DNA of 60,323 nucleotides from positions 1-60,323 of IMG/VR virus record IMGVR_UViG_3300032093_000140; one strand, written 5' to 3'. This DNA comes from a virus. Below the pieces are notes generated by a model. That model ran no database searches. It was not told where the DNA came from and saw only the letters and a program-made list of their open reading frames with translations. Shown in pieces: positions 1 through 8,987 of the stretch. Within the stretch, counting starts at the first letter, position 1. Every line of letters starts with the position of its first letter. Made by a program: the position numbers and the translations under genes.

Positions 1-1272
1 ACTGGTTTTACGGTAAATGAAACATGTGCTGATAATGATAAAGTAATTAATGGATGTTATTATTTATTGAACGAACCATATGTCAGTAGTATCGGTTCTG
101 ACATTGAATTATTTTTGGAATGGAAAGCTAGATTTAGAATAATGTACGCAGCTTGTCGTGGAGTATTTTCACACATGTTCCAAAATAATTGGGTTAACGG
201 AACACTATACATGCCGACATTTAATAAGTTGACATTATATGATGAATTTGGTGAATTTACAGACTACAAATATTGTGAAGAGATAATAAACTATAATACA
301 GCTAGTAATAGTTTCTTTTATCGATCTACCCCATATAGAATATCCCCAGCTGTTGGGTTTATTGGGTCACAAAGTACCAGTCCATCCGATAATTCGGTAA
401 ATAATAGACAGATAAAAACACCAACAACCATCATGGATTTGGGTAAAAGGGATGAATTCATATCCTACATATGTTCAAATCCGGAATTTAGTGGGGAATA
501 CTTATCAGATACACTAACAAGTTCATCATACAATGATTCATCATTAGTATTACAGTTGGGTATAATATCTAGACTCGTTAACTCAACGTGGCTACAACAG
601 ATCTTTAATACAAATGACGCTTCAGTACAACAATATTTTTCAAGAACAGGTTCTAGAATTGATGGTGATATCGCTCAGTCAATGTCAATAAATTCTGAAT
701 ACCAAATAAATCCATTTGTTGGATCGAACTACCCAGATCAGTTTATTTGGGTTGGGGTTGACTCGGCTAATAAACCGGTTTTTGGTGTATTTTACAATAC
801 TAGTGAGGATCAATACAAAAACAGGAGAGCTTTGTCACCCGGATATAAAATTTATAATTTTTCACCCTTATTACAGGATCTAATACCATATAATAGTACA
901 CAAGAAGTTCCACTATACCGTTGGACACTAAATGATAATAACACTATTTTTGGTAATGAATTTAACAATTGGGACACATCCTGGGTTTTGGGGTCAAGTA
1001 GGTTACCATCAAGAAAATACCAATCACTGGACACAAGTAATAACGTCTCACCATTTAACTATTTTCAAACATCTACTATGACAGCAGTACCACCAAATTT
1101 ACAGTATGGTTTTATTACTAATATTGATTCTTCTGGTAATCCAGTAATAAATGGAACACCATTACAAAATAAATTTATAGTGGGAGCTCCATACCATTTT
1201 TACTTTGGTTTAAAAAACGGTAAAACAGCTGTGAATAGATTTATAAAATTATATGTAAATATTATCGACTAA
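1..1272 (+). CDS. Virion structural protein, 5' end outside window (partial)
   Basis: The frame is open from base 1 to the TAA at 1272 with no stop, so the gene begins upstream of the window; a TTG at 67 is only an internal codon. At least 423 residues are visible. The protein is rich in Asn, Ser, Tyr and Gly, has no membrane segment, and resembles no enzyme I know. It sits one base before another large protein of the same composition and heads a run of tail and fibre genes, so a tail, baseplate or fibre role is inferred from context only. Confidence 0.7.
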   Translation, partial: TGFTVNETCADNDKVINGCYYLLNEPYVSSIGSDIELFLEWKARFRIMYAACRGVFSHMFQNNWVNGTLYMPTFNKLTLYDEFGEFTDYKYCEEIINYNTASNSFFYRSTPYRISPAVGFIGSQSTSPSDNSVNNRQIKTPTTIMDLGKRDEFISYICSNPEFSGEYLSDTLTSSSYNDSSLVLQLGIISRLVNSTWLQQIFNTNDASVQQYFSRTGSRIDGDIAQSMSINSEYQINPFVGSNYPDQFIWVGVDSANKPVFGVFYNTSEDQYKNRRALSPGYKIYNFSPLLQDLIPYNSTQEVPLYRWTLNDNNTIFGNEFNNWDTSWVLGSSRLPSRKYQSLDTSNNVSPFNYFQTSTMTAVPPNLQYGFITNIDSSGNPVINGTPLQNKFIVGAPYHFYFGLKNGKTAVNRFIKLYVNIID

Positions 1273-1273
1273 T

Positions 1274-3019
1274 ATGGGTGTAGAAACAACAACAAATATA
1301 ATACTTGGTAGTCTTAGATATACCACATCACCGAATGTTAATGATGAAATTGATATTTCGTTAACACAAAACACCAAAGAAATTGTTGATTTTGATCGTA
1401 TTGTTGATCTAAATCTTGAAACCGTATATGATAATGAAAGACAAGAATCAACTGTATTCAGACCATCAACCAAGTTTATAGTGGTCTTTAAAAATGAATT
1501 TAGTGGTAGTACAACTTACACACCGTATAAAAACAATCTATACTACACAAACCCAATCAATAACGCTTCATCACAATTATTATCATCAAGTCCAAATACA
1601 GTCCCATGGGAAGGTTACCCACAGTACCAAGAGTTTGATTTTATTAGAACTGATAACAATGTTGTTGGATATACAACACCACCAAATAACCATATAGATT
1701 TTCTAAATAAAAGTGCCACAACATATAATTGGACACACTACATGAGTTATCCATTTAAAAATGATCATACAAAACAAATGTACGCTGTTGATTATGACAC
1801 AACAACATCTTGGTCATGGGTGGTTAGTGATGGAATACCATATTTAATTACATTGGGTAGTGATCTTAATGGACGACATATACGATTTAGATCCCCAGTA
1901 AAACACGGACTAAGTGTGGGTGAATACGTTAAATTACCAATAACATATAATGGGGAATCCACATTTAAAGTGACTAAATTGGGTGATTTTGGGTATGGTA
2001 GTGATGAATATATTTTTAACATTAGAAATGTAGGATTTACCGGTACAACCTTCCTGACTAACAACTCGGGTACTTTTAAAAGAGTGATAAGTAAGACAAA
2101 TGAAAATGAAACAACATCAAAATATTATGTTAGAGTTCACAAAATTATAACAAATAGTAATGAATCTGTTTTAGTTAAATCCGGATTTGAACAAAACATC
2201 TTTAAGAATACCATTAAAGATGAGATAGCTATTCTAACCCCCAATAATAAACAAAGAAGCTCAACTAAAGAAGGATCCCAATCGTATACATTATCATTTA
2301 ATGTTGATATAGATATAAACCCACTTAGAGATAATCAAAATAGACCGATCAGTCAATTATATTTCACGACAATCTGGAAAGGATTTTTTGGGTGGACAAG
2401 GAAACTAAAACAAGGTTGGGAGTTTAATATCCCACTAGTTAATAGTCAACCAAGTTCTTGGTGGGATGAATTTAACACCCTATCCAATACCACAATATCT
2501 GAAAGTACTTACACATCGGAAACCATACCATCACAAGGACCATTTTTTTATAATAAAGATGTAATTTCGGGGGACACACTTGATGGGGATTTTTGTGAGT
2601 GGAACGATTACCAACAAACAGAAAGATTAATATCCAGATATTGTCATAAAATAAAATTTAACAATAATTGGTTTTACCTGACCAACGATAACTTCCAGAC
2701 AAATCAGTTTGGGTATTATTATTACCCCCACAACCCAATAATTATTAGGGAATTTTCAGACTACGTGGAGGAAAGTCAGGATCAAAACATTGTTGGACTA
2801 CCAGACTACAGTTTCTATTCAAATTTATCTAATGGTTTTAGGTGGAGAGATTTGTATCCGTACGGGTTTATTGACCAAAATAATATTGGTGTTGATTACC
2901 CATTTACAAATGGAAAACATTACCCATTTGTTAACACAATTTTTAGAATAATTCCGGAAGGAACCAATGTTAAAAATATAAACGAAATTCAAGACCCATT
3001 AATAGATGATTGTGAATAA
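1274..3019 (+). CDS. Putative tail/baseplate structural protein, 581 aa
   Basis: ATG at 1274 lies one base after the preceding stop, which fits a co-translated virion operon. The product is soluble, Asn/Tyr/Trp-rich and beta-strand-like, with no signal peptide and no recognisable catalytic motif. Its composition matches both flanking genes. I do not recognise the family. The tail or baseplate assignment comes from position upstream of the gpI-like baseplate gene at 5970. Confidence 0.65.
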   Translation: MGVETTTNIILGSLRYTTSPNVNDEIDISLTQNTKEIVDFDRIVDLNLETVYDNERQESTVFRPSTKFIVVFKNEFSGSTTYTPYKNNLYYTNPINNASSQLLSSSPNTVPWEGYPQYQEFDFIRTDNNVVGYTTPPNNHIDFLNKSATTYNWTHYMSYPFKNDHTKQMYAVDYDTTTSWSWVVSDGIPYLITLGSDLNGRHIRFRSPVKHGLSVGEYVKLPITYNGESTFKVTKLGDFGYGSDEYIFNIRNVGFTGTTFLTNNSGTFKRVISKTNENETTSKYYVRVHKIITNSNESVLVKSGFEQNIFKNTIKDEIAILTPNNKQRSSTKEGSQSYTLSFNVDIDINPLRDNQNRPISQLYFTTIWKGFFGWTRKLKQGWEFNIPLVNSQPSSWWDEFNTLSNTTISESTYTSETIPSQGPFFYNKDVISGDTLDGDFCEWNDYQQTERLISRYCHKIKFNNNWFYLTNDNFQTNQFGYYYYPHNPIIIREFSDYVEESQDQNIVGLPDYSFYSNLSNGFRWRDLYPYGFIDQNNIGVDYPFTNGKHYPFVNTIFRIIPEGTNVKNINEIQDPLIDDCE

Positions 3020-3848
3020 ATATAAAATTTTAAGGGATAATATTGATAACCAAATAAATATACCAATTGAAATGAATTGGGATTTTATGGGTAGGGATCA
3101 AAGTGTTGAGGAATACGAAACCGAAATGGTCAAGGAAGTTATTGGTATAGCTAAAGATTTTGAAACGGTCAGGTTTAGTCATGACGAGTGGAATTTTGTT
3201 TTATCCACACCCATTTTTACTATTAATAAAAAAGCTACACAAATATACCACAATTTTAATTTTTATAAGGATCTACAACCAATAACCGCCACAACGGTCA
3301 CACCAACTGATTGGGGGACCAGTTACATTTATGAGGACTTTAGTCCACAAGAAATATATTACTTTAAAAAACCATTTACCAAGTCATTTTTTAAATTGGA
3401 TTTATATGATACTAATGACGAAAAAAACCAAAAAATATATTTGACGATAATAATACCAGTACAACAAGGTCTAACCGAGTCGGTATCAATTAACCCACTA
3501 CAACCAAACGTAGATATAAAAAAACCACAATTTGTTTTAGATTATGTTGGTGATAAGGAAGGATTTTTTATTTATTGGTTAAGAGACAGGTCTTACATTA
3601 ATATCGATGAGTTTTATATGTCAGCTAAATTTTTTGACGCTAAATTGGGTACATTTATTAGAATGACTAACAAACCACAAAGTTTAATAACACCAAATAA
3701 ATTTAATTTTGATAATGGTCAATATTTTTATTATAAGGTTAAGTTAAATTATGATGAAAAAACATACCAAGTTTTTAGAACTGATAACAACACTAGATGT
3801 GGAATACTGATAAACCAGATTAATTGGTATGAATACGTAAACCCATAA
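3006..3848 (+). CDS. Putative virion protein, 280 aa
   Basis: ATG at 3006 overlaps the end of the previous gene by 14 nt; a GTG at 3012 is an alternative start. The protein begins with a charged, helical-looking stretch (about residues 1-60) and continues as an aromatic-rich beta-type segment with repeated Phe/Tyr. No known domain is recognised. Tight coupling on both sides places it in the same structural operon. Confidence 0.6.
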   Translation: MIVNKYKILRDNIDNQINIPIEMNWDFMGRDQSVEEYETEMVKEVIGIAKDFETVRFSHDEWNFVLSTPIFTINKKATQIYHNFNFYKDLQPITATTVTPTDWGTSYIYEDFSPQEIYYFKKPFTKSFFKLDLYDTNDEKNQKIYLTIIIPVQQGLTESVSINPLQPNVDIKKPQFVLDYVGDKEGFFIYWLRDRSYINIDEFYMSAKFFDAKLGTFIRMTNKPQSLITPNKFNFDNGQYFYYKVKLNYDEKTYQVFRTDNNTRCGILINQINWYEYVNP

Positions 3849-3849
3849 T

Positions 3850-5025
3850 ATGGAAGAACAAAAGTATTATTTTAAAATATCACCTGAAAATATAAAGGGT
3901 GATTTAATTACGGTAACATATACCGGTGATGGTGAAACGTTTTACACTATTGACCCATGTTGTTTGTTTACAGCTTCGACCACCGAATATCTAACCGGAA
4001 CCACCGGTGTATATACTGGTATGACCAACATATTAAGTGGGGGTACTGGAGGTACATCATTATTGACCGGATTAACCATACCAATAATGTTCACCCAAAC
4101 AGCTATTGACATTGGGTACTACTCAACATTTGACGGAGCTGTATTACAGAAAGATGTTATTCAAAACTTTTTGTTTTCAGGATCCACAATGTCCCCAACC
4201 ACATATTCCCTATATAATACATCAGACTTAGAATTTAAAAAGTTTTTGGAATTGGTGACATATGTTATTGACTGGGGTGATGGAACGTCACAACCTATTA
4301 GTGGAACAACACCAGTAACACATGTTTACCCACTGACAAATGATACATTTACGATTGTTATGACCGCTACTTCACCGTGGGGGATATCAACTGTATCAAA
4401 AACGGTAACAGTACCCTTTACAAATATTGTACCTTTTAACCCACAGGGAACCGCTACATTTACCCCATCAGGTGGTAATTGGTCTGGAACCCCAATAAGT
4501 TATGATTATATATTTACAGGGGACTCAAATACAAATATAAATGACTTTGTAAGTAGTAATTACATATCTGTACCATTTCTCGTTACTGGATACACAGAAT
4601 CAACAGTTAATGACTTAATACAGTATGGACCCAAGTATAATCTATATGGGGGTAAATTTAAATTGGGTATTCCAGTAACTGGAACATCAGGTAATGTTGG
4701 GATATATTGGGGACCGGACCCAAGTGGATCATATACCGCTTACACCATAAGTGATATTGATTATTATGACTACGAGGATGGAACTACATTATACATTACA
4801 CAATCATCTGGATTGACGTTAAATGACATGATATTGTCAGCGATTACAAAGAATGAAAGTTACCTTAACATCATTGACCAACCAGAGGTTCAAACAAACG
4901 TGTATGTTGATAGGGGTAAGTTGACCGCTCTTGAATATATTGAAAGACTGGGGGAGGTAGATAATCTGGGTGACTTAGTTAAATACGGTTATGGGTTTTT
5001 CAAAGTTAAAAATGACTATAATTAG
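3850..5025 (+). CDS. Virion protein with PKD-like domain, 391 aa
   Basis: ATG follows the previous stop by one base. Residues about 110-195 carry a PKD-like Ig fold with the diagnostic DWGDGT motif at about 140-145 and a later VTHVYP strand, as in surface-exposed adhesion modules. The N-terminal third is Thr/Gly-rich. PKD domains in phages usually decorate tails or fibres and bind carbohydrate. The C-terminus (about 340-391) is more charged and helical and may dock to the baseplate. The stop codon lies inside a 23-bp sequence repeated at 37123. Confidence 0.65.
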   Translation: MEEQKYYFKISPENIKGDLITVTYTGDGETFYTIDPCCLFTASTTEYLTGTTGVYTGMTNILSGGTGGTSLLTGLTIPIMFTQTAIDIGYYSTFDGAVLQKDVIQNFLFSGSTMSPTTYSLYNTSDLEFKKFLELVTYVIDWGDGTSQPISGTTPVTHVYPLTNDTFTIVMTATSPWGISTVSKTVTVPFTNIVPFNPQGTATFTPSGGNWSGTPISYDYIFTGDSNTNINDFVSSNYISVPFLVTGYTESTVNDLIQYGPKYNLYGGKFKLGIPVTGTSGNVGIYWGPDPSGSYTAYTISDIDYYDYEDGTTLYITQSSGLTLNDMILSAITKNESYLNIIDQPEVQTNVYVDRGKLTALEYIERLGEVDNLGDLVKYGYGFFKVKNDYN

Positions 5026-5028
5026 TAT
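5006..5028 (+). repeat. 23-bp repeat, copy 1 (second copy at 37123)
   Basis: An identical 23-bp stretch occurs at 37123-37145. This copy covers the last six codons and stop of the PKD protein and runs into a TATTTAT promoter-like element. It contains TATAAT at 5017-5022. The same sequence serving as coding tail here and promoter region elsewhere suggests either a promoter embedded in the gene end or a past duplication. Confidence 0.7.
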
Positions 5029-5033
5029 TTATA
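5027..5033 (+). promoter_or_regulatory. TATTTAT promoter-like element before the gene at 5062
   Basis: The palindromic block TATTTATAAATA follows the preceding stop, 28 nt before the GTG start. It shares the extended form, including an upstream TATAAT and AGTATTTATAAATA, with the site at 31023-31044. Confidence 0.45.
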
Positions 5034-5061
5034 AATAAACTAAAATTAAAACAAATTAATT

Positions 5062-5970
5062 GTGGCAACAGGTAATTACGGAACAATAAGAAGTGCGGAT
5101 GTTAGTCCAGACGACGTTGAGATTATATTGAATTATACTCCTAGTAGGGATGATACCGACAACTTCATATTACAAAAATTGGACGCTAGTACCATTTTGA
5201 GACCATATTTTCATAATAATTTAACAGGTGGGAACACTAATGTTGAGATATTGGGTGGATTATATAATTTAAAATTACCAGCTGACGTGTTTAATAGATT
5301 GGGTATCTACACACTTTACATTAGACCAGCTGAAATTAGAACGGTAATAACCGATTGTGGAATATTATCATCTTTACCGAATGTAAAAGGTTTGGTTATT
5401 GATTTAAATAACGTACCCACACAATATAGGAATAAATTTATTAATCAAGGTTTGGTTGGGTTTAGAGTTGAGTACTTAAATTCCGACGGTACAAAAATCC
5501 CTAATTTTTTTAGAATTATAACCTCATCATTTTATTGTGAACCGGTCTATCAAAATTTAACAAACACGTCACAAAAATCAATTAGATATCGATATGTTGA
5601 GGGTACCACAAATTTAGTATTCTGTACCTTATCACCATCATCATCACCAACTAACAAACCTAACGCTACACCATTTATTGGTCAACCAGATCAAAACATC
5701 ATAATAACAAATACATTTTTTAACCCAATAACGACGGAAATTGAAATAGTTGAACACGATATATCAACATTAGCTATCGCTATGTTCGGTAATCAAACGA
5801 AATCTATTGATGACGGGATCTACACGATGTACGATAAAAATAACAATATTTACAAACAATACAACCTTTATGAGATTAGAGATCAATTTAACGACCTACT
5901 TTATGAGGTTAGACAGGATAGAGGGGGTAATATTGATTTTAGTAAAAGTTTTTCTAATATAATTCCGTAA
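5062..5970 (+). CDS. Putative baseplate/tail protein, 302 aa
   Basis: The likely start is GTG at 5062; no ATG fits before residue 100. The 36-nt gap upstream holds a TATTTAT promoter-like element, so a new transcript may begin here. The protein shows mixed alpha/beta character and a Ser/Pro-rich stretch around residue 190. No enzyme motif is seen. Its TAA shares a base with the ATG of the following baseplate-like gene (TAATG), which implies translational coupling and a common structure. Confidence 0.6.
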   Translation: MATGNYGTIRSADVSPDDVEIILNYTPSRDDTDNFILQKLDASTILRPYFHNNLTGGNTNVEILGGLYNLKLPADVFNRLGIYTLYIRPAEIRTVITDCGILSSLPNVKGLVIDLNNVPTQYRNKFINQGLVGFRVEYLNSDGTKIPNFFRIITSSFYCEPVYQNLTNTSQKSIRYRYVEGTTNLVFCTLSPSSSPTNKPNATPFIGQPDQNIIITNTFFNPITTEIEIVEHDISTLAIAMFGNQTKSIDDGIYTMYDKNNNIYKQYNLYEIRDQFNDLLYEVRQDRGGNIDFSKSFSNIIP

Positions 5971-8900
5971 TGGCTATAAAAAAATATACTTGTCCACCAC
6001 AATTACCAAGCGGGGAAGGTTCGTTTTCGGACAACTTGGTTGGGTTCCAGTTAGTAGCTGGAGGTGGTTTAACACAAGCTAATTTTGAATTTACCACTGC
6101 GTTAAGTGAGAAAAAAGATAGGACGTTCACAATAGGAGCTTTCTCCGACCCAATATCACTAAATTCAATGAATATCGATAGTGTTGAGGAGTCTAGAACA
6201 ATACTAGCTAAAAATTTTAGAGTTTATCCAAATTTTGATTTATCACAAGTTAGTAACTTCACACTATATGGGTCACTAAGTAAAAGAATGTCAGTTTCGA
6301 TAACAAAAATAATAAATTACTTCCCAGCTGCTTTACAAGTATATAGCCAACAACCAAATTTTGGTACATATTACAGTGCTTTTAACATTGTTTATGATCA
6401 AGTTGAAAACGAAACAACTTTCGATATTAATTTAGATAATTTATATAACACATTTGATATTGATTACACAACAAACGCAGATAGAAACTTTGAGTTAAAG
6501 GAAATAGAAGTATCACCACTTAGGAACTTCACAAAAAATTACCTAAAATATTCACTATTTTTTTATGATAATGAATACCCAATAGTTTATTACTCACCGA
6601 TTGACCCATCAGCTGACACAAAACTAACTGTTGTTGTTCTTGGAAATCCTTTTTCTGGTAATACAACAATTACAGACCCATACAATTTAAGACCAAATAA
6701 GTTAACCACAAATAAATCATTTAACGAAGATTTTGATGAGGTTGAAAAATTCTTACTAAACAGAATGGTTGTACCAGAGTATACCGCGACATTCATACTA
6801 CCTAAAGAGAATGATGACGGATCTTTTAGTATAACAAATGAAATTTTAACATTCCCCAAGGAAGGTCCATGGAACTTAGATATTAAAACTAGAAAGTTTG
6901 ACGAATATTTAGGTAAACTAAATGAATACACAAATTTATTAGATGAGTATAGAACAAACTTAATCTCTAGATTTTTAACCACCGGAGCTTTAAAGGAATT
7001 TGACACCTCGGATCAAAAATTTGAAAAACTATTACAGATATACGGTAGAAGTTTTGATGAAACAAAAATGTTTATATCAGCTCTATCAAATATGAATTCA
7101 GTTAATTATAATATTGGTAATGATATTCCATCACAATTGTTAAAGAATTTAGCGCAAACACTAGGTTGGAAAACAAATATATCACCAATAAGTAATGATG
7201 AACTTTTAAACTCAGTATTTAACACTGGGTCAAATGAATTTACTGGATGGTCAAGAGGTATGACACCAGACGAACTTAATTACCAATACTACAGGAATTT
7301 AATTTTAAATTCGGCTTATTTATTCAAATCTAAAGGAACCAGAAAGTCAATTGAAATTTTATTAAGACTAGTAGGAGCTCCAGAAGCTTTAGTTGAATTT
7401 AATGAACATGTTTACTTAGCTGATCAAAAAATTGACATGGATGAATTCGGTGTACAGTACGCTAAAATTTCCGGTGGAACTTATGTCCAGGAATTACCAG
7501 TATTGGACACCACAGATATATTCTCGATCATGGGAGTTAAATATACCGGATTTACAACTTCATTGATTAGTTCAGACGTACAGACAACTATTTTAGATTA
7601 CCCGATTAATGAAAATGGTTACCCGACAAACCCACAATTTTCCGAAAATTTCTTCTTCCAAAAAGGGGGTGGTTGGTTTGAGTCTACACCACAACATAGA
7701 ATGCCAGAACAGGTGGATCTAACAAATAGTGTTTTTACCGGATCTAATCCGAATTACCAAACAATACTACAACCATTTAATTATGGTGAAGAATATTTAA
7801 ATCGATATAGGGATTTTCCATATATGGATCTAGGATTTAGACTTAGAAAAACAATAGATAATAATAAAAGTTGGTCAAATGATGTTGGTCCATTAAGAAA
7901 TACTAGTGATGGTAACTTTAACGCTTATTACATAGCTTATGACGAAAACTTGGTGTTAAATGTTAAAAATGTGGATATATTTCTAAACCCGTCACAAGGT
8001 TTGGTTTATGACGTATGGTCAATGTCAAGAAAATATAACTACCCAATCCCAGAGGAAGGATTAAACTACATCCAACCGACGTACTGTAATCCGAATCCAA
8101 ACACACCATATCCACAAAGAGGTGGTATTGATTGGACTGAAATAATCCCAAAACCAAAACAAAAAACATTCTTTGAGTTCGCTCAAACATTTTGGAAAAA
8201 TACGATAAATGTTAGGAATAGACAATATATTAACGACGGTAAAACCGGGGGGTACCCAACACTACAGTCTATATATTGGAGATACCTAGAATCACAGGAA
8301 TCTATAAATGTTCCTAATGATAATTTTACGTATAGAACCATGATAGACTATGTTAATGGTTTAGGTGACTACTGGTTAAGATTAGTAGAACAAATGGTAC
8401 CAGCTACAACATTATGGAATGGGGGGGTTAGGTTGGAAAACTCAATATTCCACAGACAAAAATTTGTTTGGAGACGACAAGCTGGATGTCAATTATTACC
8501 AGTACCATGTAACTCATGTAAGATTACGGGACAAATATTTGTTTATGATTGTCCGACACAATTTATTGAGTGTGGGTTATATCCTTGGAGTAATAATAGT
8601 TTGACAACATCATTTGGGGTTGTATTATCGGACACACTTAACACATACGCCATCAACAATGGGTTGGATTTAAATAATGACTGTGTTTTATCAACACTGG
8701 AGACTAATTGGTATGTTGACATTAGAATTGGTGGTGTTATATTAAATGTATACCCATTCTATATTGGGTATGGATTAACTTATTCAAGTAGTATACCAAC
8801 AAATCAACAGTGGGTTTCCGCTCTAAGTGAAGCACTTGATGAATTACAGGATTCCGGATTAAGTTATTTCATTGACCAAACAAAGGAAACGGTTTCGGTG

Positions 8901-8987
8901 TATAATAATAACTGTATACCAATTGACCCAACAGACACAATTGAAATTAATGTCGGTATAAACTTTAATATATTATGTAATAACTAA
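5970..8987 (+). CDS. Baseplate-like protein with P2 gpI-like tail domain, 1005 aa
   Basis: This is the largest gene in the window, coupled at both ends by TAATG overlaps. Residues about 380-490 resemble the tail protein I family: a helix-rich segment with SQLLKNLAQTLGW followed by RNLILNSAYLFKSKGTRKS and a short Leu/Ile-rich helix. In P2-like and T4-like phages that domain sits in the baseplate wedge. The C-terminal 150 residues contain four clustered Cys (about 835-850) and a Thr/Asn-rich tail that may hold the adhesins encoded downstream. A baseplate component is well supported by context; the exact equivalent is unknown. Confidence 0.7.
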   Translation: MAIKKYTCPPQLPSGEGSFSDNLVGFQLVAGGGLTQANFEFTTALSEKKDRTFTIGAFSDPISLNSMNIDSVEESRTILAKNFRVYPNFDLSQVSNFTLYGSLSKRMSVSITKIINYFPAALQVYSQQPNFGTYYSAFNIVYDQVENETTFDINLDNLYNTFDIDYTTNADRNFELKEIEVSPLRNFTKNYLKYSLFFYDNEYPIVYYSPIDPSADTKLTVVVLGNPFSGNTTITDPYNLRPNKLTTNKSFNEDFDEVEKFLLNRMVVPEYTATFILPKENDDGSFSITNEILTFPKEGPWNLDIKTRKFDEYLGKLNEYTNLLDEYRTNLISRFLTTGALKEFDTSDQKFEKLLQIYGRSFDETKMFISALSNMNSVNYNIGNDIPSQLLKNLAQTLGWKTNISPISNDELLNSVFNTGSNEFTGWSRGMTPDELNYQYYRNLILNSAYLFKSKGTRKSIEILLRLVGAPEALVEFNEHVYLADQKIDMDEFGVQYAKISGGTYVQELPVLDTTDIFSIMGVKYTGFTTSLISSDVQTTILDYPINENGYPTNPQFSENFFFQKGGGWFESTPQHRMPEQVDLTNSVFTGSNPNYQTILQPFNYGEEYLNRYRDFPYMDLGFRLRKTIDNNKSWSNDVGPLRNTSDGNFNAYYIAYDENLVLNVKNVDIFLNPSQGLVYDVWSMSRKYNYPIPEEGLNYIQPTYCNPNPNTPYPQRGGIDWTEIIPKPKQKTFFEFAQTFWKNTINVRNRQYINDGKTGGYPTLQSIYWRYLESQESINVPNDNFTYRTMIDYVNGLGDYWLRLVEQMVPATTLWNGGVRLENSIFHRQKFVWRRQAGCQLLPVPCNSCKITGQIFVYDCPTQFIECGLYPWSNNSLTTSFGVVLSDTLNTYAINNGLDLNNDCVLSTLETNWYVDIRIGGVILNVYPFYIGYGLTYSSSIPTNQQWVSALSEALDELQDSGLSYFIDQTKETVSVYNNNCIPIDPTDTIEINVGINFNILCNN